In this document: positions 8,549-16,272 of the stretch, in pieces | Position numbering within the stretch: position 1 is the first letter of the stretch | Layout: every line of letters starts with the position of its first letter | Source of the DNA: Acidimicrobiales bacterium | Lineage (GTDB): Bacteria; Actinomycetota; Acidimicrobiia; Acidimicrobiales; SHLQ01 | DNA: 57,448 bases | Assembly (NCBI GenBank): GCA_020628865.1 | Contig: JAHDEJ010000033.1 | Location: 1-57,448 of the forward strand | Reading direction: 5' to 3' | Program-made: the position numbers and the translations under genes | Notes under the pieces: generated by a model | What the model was told of the DNA's origin: nothing | Seen by the model: only the letters and a program-made list of their open reading frames with translations | The model's database searches: none

Positions 8549-9200
8549 ACAGGCTCAACGTCCCGTCTCCGCAAAGGTCGTCGTTTCCGGCGGCTTTGGT
8601 GTGGGCAAAACCACGTTCGTTGCCGCGGTCTCCGAGATCGCTCCGCTGCGCACGGAAGCCCAGATGACGAGCGCGGCGACCGGCGTCGACGACGCCACCT
8701 TCGTCCAGGAGAAGACCGCCACCACCGTGGCCATGGACTTCGGCAAGATCACCGTCGAAGCCGGACTCGTGCTCTACGTGTTCGGCACGCCGGGCCAGGA
8801 CCGCTTCGGGTTCATGTGGAACGACATCACTGAGGGTGCGCTCGGCGCGCTGGTGCTGGTCGATTCCCGTCGTCTCGACGAGTGCTTCAACGCCATCGAC
8901 TACTTCGAGTCCCGCAACATCCCGTTCGTGGTCGCACTCAACCAGTTCGACGGCGCCCCGATGCACAACGAGGCCGACATTCGCGAAGCCCTCGACCTGC
9001 CTGCCTCGGTGCCGATCGTCCGCACCGATGCCCGCCAGTCCCAGTATGCGACCGACACGCTCGTGCAGCTGTTGGCCCACATCCTCGAGACACTCGCTGC
9101 AAGCGCAAGCCCGGTACCGGCACAACGGCCTGCTCCGGTCGTCACGACCGACATGCGCGATCGCGCCGCAAACGCACTCGCTGCCGAACGCTCGGCCTGA
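8529..9200 (+). CDS. cvnD: Conservon small GTPase CvnD
   Basis: 223 residues of a Ras-like ATP/GTP-binding protein. Walker A is GGFGVGKTTF (about residues 21-30), the G3-like segment is FGTPGQDRF (about 84-92) and NQFDG (about 138) replaces NKxD. GxPGQ is a hallmark of the CvnD/MglA-like GTPases. GAGGAGG sits inside cvnC 8 bases before the ATG. With CvnB as probable regulator it forms the G-protein-like output of the conservon. The targets are not visible; no P450 (cvnE) follows, and the next gene is aroC. Confidence 0.9.
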   Translation: MAFETAEQAQRPVSAKVVVSGGFGVGKTTFVAAVSEIAPLRTEAQMTSAATGVDDATFVQEKTATTVAMDFGKITVEAGLVLYVFGTPGQDRFGFMWNDITEGALGALVLVDSRRLDECFNAIDYFESRNIPFVVALNQFDGAPMHNEADIREALDLPASVPIVRTDARQSQYATDTLVQLLAHILETLAASASPVPAQRPAPVVTTDMRDRAANALAAERSA

Positions 9201-9227
9201 ACCTTCGGGGGTCAGGGTTCACACCGA

Positions 9228-9233
9228 TAGCCT
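9228..9233 (+). promoter_or_regulatory. Leaderless -10 element, aroC
   Basis: TAGCCT, 6 bases, then the GTG at 9240. It gives aroC its own promoter separate from the conservon. Confidence 0.5.
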
Positions 9234-9239
9234 CGGGAC

Positions 9240-10340
9240 GTGGGCAATACCTTCGGTTCCAACTTTCGCATCACCACGTTCGGTGAGAGCCACGGCGGTG
9301 GCGTCGGCGTCATCGTCGACGGCTGCCCGGCGCGCCTCCCGATCGATGTCGACGACATCCAGCACGAACTCGATCGTCGACGGCCGGGACAGAGCCGGTT
9401 GGTCACCCAGCGCGACGAGGACGACCGCGTCGAGATCCTCTCGGGCGTTGCCGACGGCTTGGCGACTGGCGCACCAATCGCCATGCTCGTCCGGAACAAG
9501 GACGCCCGCTCCGGCGCCTACGACCATCTGAAGGACCTTTACCGCCCATCACACGCCGACTACAGCTACGACGCCAAGTACGGCATCCGGTCGTGGCAGG
9601 GCGGCGGACGAGCGAGCGCCCGAGAGACGATTGGTCGGGTCGCAGCCGGTGCGATCGCCCAACGAATGCTCCGAGAGTTCGCCGAGCGGGCCGACCGGCC
9701 CGCTCCGGAGATCCTCTCCTGGGTGGATCAGGTGCACACCGTCTGCGCGAACGTCGATGAAGCATCCGTTCGTCTCGACGAGATCGAAGCAGACCCGACC
9801 CGCTGCCCGGACCCCACCGCAGCTGCCGCGATGACCTCAGCAATCGAACAGGCCCGGCGCGACGGCGACTCGCTCGGCGGAACCGTCCGGGCAGTCGTCC
9901 GGAACATGCCGCGGGGTCTCGGCGAGCCGGTCTTCGACCGCCTCGAAGCCGATCTCGCCAAGGCGATGCTGTCCCTGCCGGCAACGAAGGGGTTCGAGGT
10001 GGGAAGCGGGTTCGACGCCGTCACCATGACCGGCCTGGACCACAACGATCCGTTCGTACCGGGAGCCGACGGTCCCGACACGCCCACCAACCACTCGGGC
10101 GGGGTGCAGGGTGGCATCTCGAATGGTGCCGATCTTCGTCTGCGGATCGCCTTCAAGCCGACGGCGACCATCTCCTCCGAGCAACAGACGGTCACGCGGG
10201 ACGGCGAGGCGGTCACCCTTGCCGCCAAGGGCCGCCACGACCCGTGTGTGCTCCCCCGGGCTGTCCCCATGGTCGATGCCATGGTCGCCCTCGTGCTGGC
10301 CGACCACGAGCTCCGGCAGCTGCGGAACACGATCCTCTAG
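9240..10340 (+). CDS. aroC: Chorismate synthase
   Basis: 366 residues. It converts 5-enolpyruvylshikimate-3-phosphate to chorismate, the last step of the shikimate pathway, with reduced FMN. The N-terminal [15 protein letters not shown], the central [20 protein letters not shown] and the C-terminal TISSEQQTV and [14 protein letters not shown] segments are the family signatures, and the length is normal. The GTG at 9240 gives the family's usual start (GNTFG) and has a leaderless-type -10 exactly 6 bases upstream. The pathway partner aroA is at 30-32 kb and tyrA at 32-33 kb, so the shikimate genes here are dispersed. Confidence 0.95.
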   Translation: MGNTFGSNFRITTFGESHGGGVGVIVDGCPARLPIDVDDIQHELDRRRPGQSRLVTQRDEDDRVEILSGVADGLATGAPIAMLVRNKDARSGAYDHLKDLYRPSHADYSYDAKYGIRSWQGGGRASARETIGRVAAGAIAQRMLREFAERADRPAPEILSWVDQVHTVCANVDEASVRLDEIEADPTRCPDPTAAAAMTSAIEQARRDGDSLGGTVRAVVRNMPRGLGEPVFDRLEADLAKAMLSLPATKGFEVGSGFDAVTMTGLDHNDPFVPGADGPDTPTNHSGGVQGGISNGADLRLRIAFKPTATISSEQQTVTRDGEAVTLAAKGRHDPCVLPRAVPMVDAMVALVLADHELRQLRNTIL

Positions 10341-10438
10341 CCTGTGGACGACTCGTGCGATTGGGTCATCGGCCCGATGTGGCGCGGTGCGTCGATCGTC
10401 GACCATGGTGGAAGCGGCGGCCAGGAAAGGTGGACCAG

Positions 10439-10723
10439 ATGATTCGTTTCGCTCCCGGAATGTTCGGGTTGCTGTTGTTTGCGTTCTGGGTATGGGCGGT
10501 CATCGACGTCATCTCCACGGAGAAGATCCTCGTACGCAACATGGAGAAGAACCTGTGGCTCCTTCTCGTGATTCTGGTGCCGTCCGTCGGTGCGATTGCC
10601 TGGGTCGTCGCCGGTCGACCGGCGAACGCCGGGTTCTCCCCGGGCTCGACGGCCATCCGCCGTCCGCCTTCGGCCCGGGGCGAGGCGCCTCGCGGCCCCG
10701 AGGACGATCCGAACTGGCGCTGA
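10439..10723 (+). CDS. Small membrane protein with phospholipase-D-nuclease N-terminal-like (PLDc_N) domain
   Basis: 94 residues with two membrane helices (about 8-24 and 43-60) separated by a short positively charged loop, then a Pro/Arg-rich cytoplasmic tail. The pattern FWVWAVIDVISTEK...KNLWLLLVILVPSVGAIAW is that of the short PLDc_N proteins common in Actinobacteria, whose function is not established. AGGAAAGG lies 10 bases before the ATG. The frame is open further upstream, but those codons add nothing recognisable. It converges on the M15 peptidase gene with a 7-base gap. Confidence 0.75.
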   Translation: MIRFAPGMFGLLLFAFWVWAVIDVISTEKILVRNMEKNLWLLLVILVPSVGAIAWVVAGRPANAGFSPGSTAIRRPPSARGEAPRGPEDDPNWR

Positions 10724-10730
10724 ACCCGCG

Positions 10731-11654
10731 TCAGTTGCCGGATGCCGAGAAGTGCTGCCAGTCCTTGGCGCCGGTCCAGTTGCCGCCCCAGCCCCATCCG
10801 ATCGCAAAGAACGCCTCGACGGCCGGATCCCCCGGATAGAGGCCGCCTTGGGCCCGGACGGAGCGGTCGGCGAACGGTTCACCCTCGGGCGGGAAGATGT
10901 TGGGTCCGGCGACGTAGGGATTCACGAGTGGATTGACGTCAATCGCTGCGCCGAAGGCATGGTTCGACCAGACGCCCGGCTTCCACGCCACCTCCCGGCA
11001 GTTGAACGCCGAGGTGTTGTTGGCCGCCATTGAGCGGTCGTCGTCGCCGTCGTACACGTCGACGAGTTCCATCCGCTCGATCGGGAACCGCTGCTCGAAG
11101 AGGACGGCAAAGACGTCCACGATGTCCTCGGCGTGGTCGGCGTGGACCACGAGTTCTCCCGTGCTGATTCGCTCGTCGTAGTTCCAGTGGGCGAGCTCCA
11201 ACAACCGGAGGTCGCTGAGCTCGACCGGGCATCCCGGGCGCCAGGAGGCCGACATGCGCTCGGCGATCCCGGCATCGATCTCCACGATTCGTCCGACGAA
11301 TTCGTCCGGTGCGGCGACCGTGGTCGTCGTCGAGGACGTGGTCGTGGTGGATGTGGTGGTCGCCTCGACCGTCGTCGTCGGCGCCGCCGTCGTGGTGGTC
11401 GAGTCCGCGGTCGTCGGCGCTGCAGATGCGGCCACGCTCGTCGAGCTCGCCTCGGCAGTCGTCGGCGCGGCAGAAGCGGGCACGCTCGTCGTGCCATCCG
11501 CTTCTGCGGTGGTTGCGTCCGTTGGTTCGACCGCGACGGTGGTGGTGCTGGTGGACGGCGGTGCGCCCGCGAGCGCTCCCGGTTCGGAATCCGCCACGCT
11601 CCCACATGCCATCAGCACGAGGATGAGCGCGACCGGCGTCGCGAAGTTCCTCAG
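10731..11654 (-). CDS. Lipoprotein M15-family D-Ala-D-Ala carboxypeptidase-like peptidase
   Basis: A secreted lipoprotein with a zinc peptidase domain of the VanY/M15 type, probably trimming cell-wall peptides. The mature part has a Thr/Ser/Ala-rich linker of about 85 residues, then the catalytic domain with SNHAFGAAIDVNP (Zn-ligand His and Asp) and a C-terminal DWQHF (third ligand). The signal peptide ends in the lipobox LMAC. Standard start codons in frame (GTG at 11618 or ATG at 11612) leave only a few residues before the lipobox Cys. Reading back to the CTG at 11654, which overlaps the upstream MerR gene's TGA, restores a normal lipoprotein signal, LRNFATPVALILVLMAC. No ATG, GTG or TTG was found between. 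The function is well supported; the start is uncertain. Confidence 0.8.
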   Translation of the reverse strand: MRNFATPVALILVLMACGSVADSEPGALAGAPPSTSTTTVAVEPTDATTAEADGTTSVPASAAPTTAEASSTSVAASAAPTTADSTTTTAAPTTTVEATTTSTTTTSSTTTTVAAPDEFVGRIVEIDAGIAERMSASWRPGCPVELSDLRLLELAHWNYDERISTGELVVHADHAEDIVDVFAVLFEQRFPIERMELVDVYDGDDDRSMAANNTSAFNCREVAWKPGVWSNHAFGAAIDVNPLVNPYVAGPNIFPPEGEPFADRSVRAQGGLYPGDPAVEAFFAIGWGWGGNWTGAKDWQHFSASGN

Positions 11655-12115
11655 TTGGCTGCGGCCCGGGCCGGTTGGTCGTGGGCGATCTCGACCTCGG
11701 TCGACGGGAACAGCTGGATCGCTGCGTCGAGCTCTTCCTTCACGCCGGACAGCGGGAGGATGTTGAGCACGCCCTGGCCGCTCTGGAGAAGATCGATGAT
11801 CTCTTCGCCGCTTCGGACGAGCACCGGAGTCGATCCGTTCACGACGAGATTGGCCGTTGCGACGTCTTCGCCCAACTCGTCTTGGAGGTAGTCGAACACC
11901 TCACGGACCTGCTCCAGACGAATGCCGGAGTCGAGCAGGTTCTTGACGACCTTGAGCTCGAGAAGGTTCCGGTACGAGTACCGACGACGCGAACCGCTGC
12001 CGGCGGCGTCGGTGATGCTGGGGCGAATGAGGTCGGTGCGCGCCCAGTAGTCGAGCTGCCGGTAGGTGATCCCGACGATCTCTGCTGTGGCCTTGCCGCT
12101 GTAGCCGTTGTCCAT
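11651..12115 (-). CDS. MerR-family transcriptional regulator
   Basis: 154 residues. The N-terminal winged helix-turn-helix (ATAEIVGITYRQLDYWARTDLIRPS, then SRRRYSYRNLLELKVVKNLLDSGI) is of MerR type. The following coiled coil is followed by a C-terminal domain like that of mycobacterial Rv1828-type regulators, with no cysteine metal site. It stands next to the DUF151, FHA, gcvH and pgsA genes, the same neighbourhood as Rv1828 in M. tuberculosis. AGGAG lies 9 bases before the ATG. An AT-rich repeat upstream is a likely binding site, suggesting autoregulation. Confidence 0.88.
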   Translation of the reverse strand: MDNGYSGKATAEIVGITYRQLDYWARTDLIRPSITDAAGSGSRRRYSYRNLLELKVVKNLLDSGIRLEQVREVFDYLQDELGEDVATANLVVNGSTPVLVRSGEEIIDLLQSGQGVLNILPLSGVKEELDAAIQLFPSTEVEIAHDQPARAAAN

Positions 12116-12130
12116 GATGGGCGTCTCCTG

Positions 12131-12158
12131 CGTTGTAATTATCGTAGATGTAATTACG
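12131..12158 (-). promoter_or_regulatory. Probable MerR promoter and operator
   Basis: Two copies of TGTAATTA (12134-12141 and 12149-12156) are spaced 15 bases apart in an otherwise G+C-rich gap; each contains the self-complementary core TAATTA. A TACGAT -10-like hexamer (12146-12141, minus strand) lies between and partly over them, 25 bases before the merR ATG. Binding of the regulator here would place it directly on the promoter. No clear -35 was seen. Confidence 0.45.
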
Positions 12159-12248
12159 CAGGCGTCATCCTAGGAAAGCCGTCGCGCGCGGTCAATGACC
12201 CTCGGTGGTCTTCTTCGCGCGAACCGCGCGAGGCGACCACACGTTGGG

Positions 12249-12743
12249 TCAGGCAAAGTCCTCGGGATTGACGCTGTCGATGAAGTCCTTGAACTCCTCG
12301 ACCACCGTCTCGTCCTCTTCTTCTGGCTCGGGCTCGTCGTCGTAGCCGGCTTCGGCCAACAGCTCGTCCTCGGCGAAGATCGGAATGTCGAGCCGCACGG
12401 CCAGGGCAATCGCGTCGGACGGTCGAGCCGACATGACCCGCGCCTCGGACGGCGACCGCATGTGCAGTTCGGCAAAGAACGTCCGCTCCCGCAGCTCGGT
12501 GATGACCACGCGCTCGACGGAGACGTCCATCTCTTCGAGCACGGACGCAAACAGGTCGTGGGTCATGGGCCGCGGCGGCTCGACGCCTTCCTGGGCCAGC
12601 GCGATTGCCGTTGCCTCAGGGCCACCGATGAAGATCGGCAGCATGCGGGCGGGCTCGGCCTCCTCGACCGGTGCCCGGAGCAGCACGATGGGAGTGTTGC
12701 TTGGCAGCTCGACTCGTACTCCCACCAACTCCATTGGGACCAT
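12249..12743 (-). CDS. DUF151 / bifunctional-nuclease-family protein
   Basis: 164 residues of the DUF151 (BFN) family. The core pattern is MELVGVRVE at the start, LPIFIGGPEATAIALAQEG in the middle and RPSDAIALAVRLDIPIFAEDELL near residue 120, followed by a very acidic tail (DEPEPEEEDETVVEEF). Plant and hyperthermophile relatives have been linked to nuclease activity, but the role in Actinobacteria is not known. Its neighbours (merR below, FHA protein above) match the M. tuberculosis Rv1826-Rv1829 order. GAGGTGAC is the ribosome-binding site. Confidence 0.85.
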   Translation of the reverse strand: MVPMELVGVRVELPSNTPIVLLRAPVEEAEPARMLPIFIGGPEATAIALAQEGVEPPRPMTHDLFASVLEEMDVSVERVVITELRERTFFAELHMRSPSEARVMSARPSDAIALAVRLDIPIFAEDELLAEAGYDDEPEPEEEDETVVEEFKDFIDSVNPEDFA

Positions 12744-12772
12744 GTGTCACCTCATGTGCACTCGTCGGGGGT

Positions 12773-13261
12773 TCAGCCTACCCCGCCGGTTCCGTGGAAG
12801 AACTGCAGCTTGAAGCGGCCGATCTGCAATTCGTCGCCGTCCACCAGCGTTGCTTCCTCGATCCGTTCCTTGTTCAGGTACGTGCCGTTCAGCGAGCCGA
12901 CATCACGTGCGGTGTAGACGCCGTTGTCGCTCGTCAGTTCGACGTGACGCCGAGACACCGTGACGTCGTCGAGAAAGATCTCGCTCTCCGGATGACGGCC
13001 GGCCCGCACCACGGCGGTGTCCAGCGCGTACCGGGATCCGGCCTTGGGCCCGCCGTTGACGACGAGAAGGCCCATCTGGGGTTCGAAGACGTCGCGGTCG
13101 GCAAGATGTTCCTCGTCGACCTGCTCCGGGTGGCTGTCGACGATGATCGGGATGGCCGCCGTCGGATCGTCCGGGCCACCGGCCACGCGCTCGCCACACG
13201 ACGAGCAGAAGTTGGCTCCCGGGTCGTTCCGATGCCCGCAGGCGGAGCAGATCACGTCCAC
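12773..13261 (-). CDS. Zinc-ribbon plus FHA-domain protein (GarA-like)
   Basis: 162 residues. The N-terminus is a zinc ribbon (Cys 5, 8, 19 and 22). The C-terminal half is a forkhead-associated domain with the phosphothreonine-binding signature GRHPESEIFLDDVTVSRRH and DVGSLNGTYLN, nearly identical in these stretches to mycobacterial GarA. GarA switches carbon flux at 2-oxoglutarate by binding 2-oxoglutarate dehydrogenase and glutamate dehydrogenase, under control of PknB/PknG phosphorylation of an N-terminal ETTSVFR segment. That segment is not present here; a zinc ribbon occupies its place. It follows gcvH by 2 bases, as garA follows gcvH in Mycobacterium. The GarA-like role is inference. 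Confidence 0.85.
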   Translation of the reverse strand: MDVICSACGHRNDPGANFCSSCGERVAGGPDDPTAAIPIIVDSHPEQVDEEHLADRDVFEPQMGLLVVNGGPKAGSRYALDTAVVRAGRHPESEIFLDDVTVSRRHVELTSDNGVYTARDVGSLNGTYLNKERIEEATLVDGDELQIGRFKLQFFHGTGGVG

Positions 13262-13263
13262 AC

Positions 13264-13644
13264 TCAGTCTCCGGTGAGCGATTCGTAGGCCGCCGAATCA
13301 AGCAGCGCCTCGACCTGGGCGGCGTCGCTCGCCTCGATGACACACAGCCAACCCTCGCCGTACGGATCCTCGTTGAGTTTGCCCGGCGTGGCGTCCAGCG
13401 ACTCGTTCACCTCGAGCACGGTGCCCGAAACCGGGGCGAAGATGTCCGAAACGGACTTGGTCGACTCGACTTCACCCATCGACCCGCCGATCTCGACGGT
13501 CGATCCGACAGCGGGAAGCTCCACAAAGACCACATCGCCCAGCGCGTCCTGTGCGTAGTCCGTGATGCCGATACGGAGGCCGGCCTCCTCGACGCGAATC
13601 CATTCGTGGTCGCTCGTGTAGCGGAGGTCTTCTGGAATGTTCAT
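13264..13644 (-). CDS. gcvH: Glycine cleavage system H protein
   Basis: 126 residues, the lipoyl carrier that shuttles the aminomethyl arm between the P, T and L proteins of glycine cleavage. The lipoylation Lys is in GEVESTKSVSDIFAP (about residues 57-71), and the start (RYTSDHEWIRVEEAG) and length are typical. No gcvP or gcvT is in the window. It heads a run with the FHA and DUF151 genes and has its own leaderless-type promoter. Confidence 0.95.
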   Translation of the reverse strand: MNIPEDLRYTSDHEWIRVEEAGLRIGITDYAQDALGDVVFVELPAVGSTVEIGGSMGEVESTKSVSDIFAPVSGTVLEVNESLDATPGKLNEDPYGEGWLCVIEASDAAQVEALLDSAAYESLTGD

Positions 13645-13650
13645 GCCCGC

Positions 13651-13656
13651 ACGTTA
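13651..13656 (-). promoter_or_regulatory. Leaderless -10 element, gcvH
   Basis: On the minus strand TAACGT is followed by 6 bases and the ATG at 13644. Confidence 0.5.
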
Positions 13657-13664
13657 GCCCGCGG

Positions 13665-14252
13665 TCAGGACCGTTCGCCAAGGGCGCGCCGTGCCATCGG
13701 CACATATCCCGCGGCGGCGTACCAGGAGATGGCGAGACCGGGAATTCCGCAGAGCCAGCCGAGGGCCCGCAGGATGTCGGCTCCGGCGATGTCGGCGGCA
13801 CCTCCGAGCAGGAACGGATAGGCGAACATCAGGAAGAACGTGCCCGTCTTGCCCCACCAGGTCACGTCGAATCGGGGTGCGCCGAGCAGTCCGAGACCGA
13901 TTGCTGCCAGCGAGACCAACCCTTCACGCAGCAACGTGAGTGCCGCGAACCACACCGGGACCGACCCGTCGATCCACGTGCTGATGACCGCGGTCAGCAT
14001 CATCAGGCGGTCGGCGGTCGGGTCGAGGACCTTGCCAAGTTCAGAGACCTGGTCGAAGCGACGGGCGAGCCAACCATCGACCCAGTCGGTGGCGCCGAGT
14101 GCGGCCAACAGCAGGGCCGCACCGAACCGGTCGTCCTGGGAGAAGAGCAGCCAGACGAAGACGGGAATGCAGAGCAATCGTCCGAACGAGAAGGCATTCG
14201 GCCACGTCCACGGACGCCACGGCGCCCGCGTTTCGGCTTCGGTGTCGGACAT
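13665..14252 (-). CDS. pgsA: CDP-diacylglycerol-glycerol-3-phosphate 3-phosphatidyltransferase (CDP-alcohol phosphotransferase)
   Basis: 195 residues, an integral membrane enzyme that condenses CDP-diacylglycerol with an alcohol, most likely glycerol-3-phosphate, to start phosphatidylglycerol synthesis. The catalytic CDP-alcohol phosphotransferase motif is intact: DWVDGWLARRFDQVSELG, then KVLDPTADR (D-x2-D-G-x2-A-R-x8-G-x3-D-x3-D). About five to six membrane helices are visible. A TTG at 14306 would extend the frame by 18 residues. The ATG at 14252 is preferred because a TACGCT -10 lies exactly 6 bases upstream and the extension overlaps the divergent HIT gene. A close paralogue role (phosphatidylinositol-phosphate synthase) cannot be fully excluded. 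Confidence 0.85.
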   Translation of the reverse strand: MSDTEAETRAPWRPWTWPNAFSFGRLLCIPVFVWLLFSQDDRFGAALLLAALGATDWVDGWLARRFDQVSELGKVLDPTADRLMMLTAVISTWIDGSVPVWFAALTLLREGLVSLAAIGLGLLGAPRFDVTWWGKTGTFFLMFAYPFLLGGAADIAGADILRALGWLCGIPGLAISWYAAAGYVPMARRALGERS

Positions 14253-14258
14253 GCCGAG

Positions 14259-14264
14259 AGCGTA
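14259..14264 (-). promoter_or_regulatory. Leaderless -10 element, pgsA
   Basis: TACGCT, 6 bases, then the ATG at 14252 on the minus strand. The HIT gene promoter lies back to back 24 bases away. Confidence 0.5.
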
Positions 14265-14287
14265 TCCGCCTTCGGCCACCGGTGACG

Positions 14288-14293
14288 TAGAGT
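14288..14293 (+). promoter_or_regulatory. Leaderless -10 element, HIT gene
   Basis: TAGAGT, 6 bases, then the ATG at 14300. Confidence 0.5.
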
Positions 14294-14299
14294 CGGGAG

Positions 14300-14725
14300 A
14301 TGCCAACCATCTTCACTCGGATCATCGATGGCGAAATTCCCAGTCGGATGCTGTGGGAAGACGAACACTGCGTCGCCTTCCTGGACGTCCGTCCGCTCGC
14401 CCCCGGCCACGCACTCGTCGTGCCGCGGCAGGAGACGGACCAATGGACCGATCTCGCTGCGGCGGAGGCCGCGCACCTCACGACCGTCGCCCACGCCGTG
14501 GGACGGGCCCAGAAGAAGGTCTACCGGCCGGACCGCATCGGCTTGATGATCGCCGGCTTCGAAGTGCCCCACACCCACTTGCACGTCGTACCGCTCGAGA
14601 CCATGGCCCAGCTCGACTTTGCGAACGCCAATGCGAATCCCGATCAGGGCGAGCTCGACGACGCGCTGCAGCAGCTACGGACGGCGCTCCAGGAGAACGG
14701 TCACTCCGAGGTGTCGAACCGATAG
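14300..14725 (+). CDS. HIT-family nucleotide-binding hydrolase
   Basis: 141 residues. The histidine-triad motif HTHLHVVP (about residues 93-100) and the N-terminal IFTRIIDGEIPSRMLWEDE are typical of the HINT/Hit subfamily, cytoplasmic enzymes that hydrolyse adenosine phosphoramidates and related nucleotides. The length is normal. The 3' end overlaps the tail of the convergent DUF2079 gene by 25 bases. Confidence 0.9.
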   Translation: MPTIFTRIIDGEIPSRMLWEDEHCVAFLDVRPLAPGHALVVPRQETDQWTDLAAAEAAHLTTVAHAVGRAQKKVYRPDRIGLMIAGFEVPHTHLHVVPLETMAQLDFANANANPDQGELDDALQQLRTALQENGHSEVSNR

Positions 14726-16272
14726 ACGGAGATCGACCCGAAACGGTGGGTCACCTCGTAGTCGAGGGCCCCCACGATCTGGTCGAACGTGCCGCGGGCG
14801 AGCGCTGTCCAACGCGGGTCGGCCTCGTCCACGATGATGACCTGGACGGCCTCGAAGGTGTCGCAGCTCGCCAGGCCGTCTCGGCACCGTCGGAACGTCG
14901 GGTCGTTCGGCCGATGGAAGTCGACGTCCATCGGGAAGCCGATGAGGTCCCGGCGTTCCGCGAGCAACGGCAGCGCCCAGTCCACGGCGGTGACCGACTC
15001 CCCCGGTTCGACGGTTTCGATCGCAAGGATTCCGTCGAGCTGCAGCGTGTCTCGCGTGCCCCAGAGCCAGGGCTCGCTGTAGAGCGAGGAACCGGCTGCG
15101 AACAGGTGGAAGGCCAGGGTGGCGAACAGCACGCCTCCGAGCAGTCGCCCGTTCACGAACACGCGGCGCACGCTTCGGCGGCCCACCGTACGGAAGGCGT
15201 AGGCGGTGGCGATCGGCAGGAACGCCAGTGCGGCGACCTCCTGTTGCGGGTTGCCGAACTCCCCCGGCGGGATGGCGGCGATGAAACTGAATGCGCCGAA
15301 CAGGATCAACGGAAGCTGGAACCGCAGCTTGAGCAGCGGCAGGAAGAGCCAGGGCGCAAAAAGGAAGAGCAGCTGGGAGAAGTTCTCCTCGCTGACGAAG
15401 TCCGTGATGACGTCGATCGGATTCGTGAGCATGCCCCAGAGGATCGAGACGGGACCGTCGCCGTAGCGGGCGAAGGCCTCGGAGTACACGAACTCGCCGC
15501 CGGCCAGGTCTGCCTGGAAGACCAGAAGTGCGAGGACTGCCCAGAGCGCGCCGGCCGCTGCGGTGATCCGCCCGGCACGCGTCCGTCCCTCGATGGCGAG
15601 CAGAGCGCCGAGGCCGATGACCACCAGTCCGAGGTCGGATCGGGTGGCGAGGGCGAGCGCAACCACCAGCGCGTACCGCCACCACTGCTCGCGTTGGCTG
15701 AACAGGTAGGCGTACAGAAACGCGGGAACCGCCAGGGCCTCCGGATGGAACTCGCTGAGGTTGAGGTTGTGGAGCTCCGGTTGAAAGCCGTAGGCAACGG
15801 CGAGCACGAGCGCCGTCTCGACCCCGAGTTCGAGCACGCTTCGGGCGATCCGCCACAGGGGGACGACGCCGAGCGCAAGCGCAGCCGCCTGCAGCGTGAG
15901 CAGCAGCGGCGCCGCCGGAACCACGCGGGCCATCTGGGCGATCGGCCACATGATGACGGAGAACTGCCCCTCGAACAGGCTCCGACCGGTGACGGTGACG
16001 TTGGGAGACTCTCCTTGGCCGAGCAGCCAGACGCCCTGCAGCCAGGCGGCGAACGGTTCTCCCAGATCGAGTGACCGGTATCGGGCCAGCGCCAGCGCGC
16101 TGAACAGTGCGAACAGAACGACGGCGATGCCCCACGGGAGGAATCGATCCGGGCCGGATCCCTCGAGCTTTGCCTGCCACCGCAGGAAGCGGTGGCGAAG
16201 CGACCGTCGGAGATCGGAGTCCCACCCCAACGACTCGCGCAGCGACGTCGAGTCGGGTGCCGTCGTCGTCAT
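14701..16272 (-). CDS. DUF2079 polytopic membrane protein
   Basis: 523 residues with about ten predicted membrane helices. The segment LGEPFAAWLQGVWLLGQGE, then GRSLFEGQFSVIMWPIAQ, and LNLSEFHPEALAVPAFLYA are hallmarks of DUF2079, a family with a glycosyltransferase-like membrane topology and no proven function. The C-terminal 150 residues form a soluble, probably outward-facing domain. The ATG at 16272 overlaps the upstream SRAP gene's stop (ATGA), so the genes are translationally coupled. The frame is open further upstream to 16425, but that part lies inside the SRAP gene and is rejected. Confidence 0.8.
   Translation of the reverse strand: MTTTAPDSTSLRESLGWDSDLRRSLRHRFLRWQAKLEGSGPDRFLPWGIAVVLFALFSALALARYRSLDLGEPFAAWLQGVWLLGQGESPNVTVTGRSLFEGQFSVIMWPIAQMARVVPAAPLLLTLQAAALALGVVPLWRIARSVLELGVETALVLAVAYGFQPELHNLNLSEFHPEALAVPAFLYAYLFSQREQWWRYALVVALALATRSDLGLVVIGLGALLAIEGRTRAGRITAAAGALWAVLALLVFQADLAGGEFVYSEAFARYGDGPVSILWGMLTNPIDVITDFVSEENFSQLLFLFAPWLFLPLLKLRFQLPLILFGAFSFIAAIPPGEFGNPQQEVAALAFLPIATAYAFRTVGRRSVRRVFVNGRLLGGVLFATLAFHLFAAGSSLYSEPWLWGTRDTLQLDGILAIETVEPGESVTAVDWALPLLAERRDLIGFPMDVDFHRPNDPTFRRCRDGLASCDTFEAVQVIIVDEADPRWTALARGTFDQIVGALDYEVTHRFGSISVYRFDTSE

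Noticed and set aside
14253-14306. TTG start for pgsA at 14306
   Set aside because: It overlaps the divergent HIT gene, and the ATG at 14252 has a well-placed -10 element.
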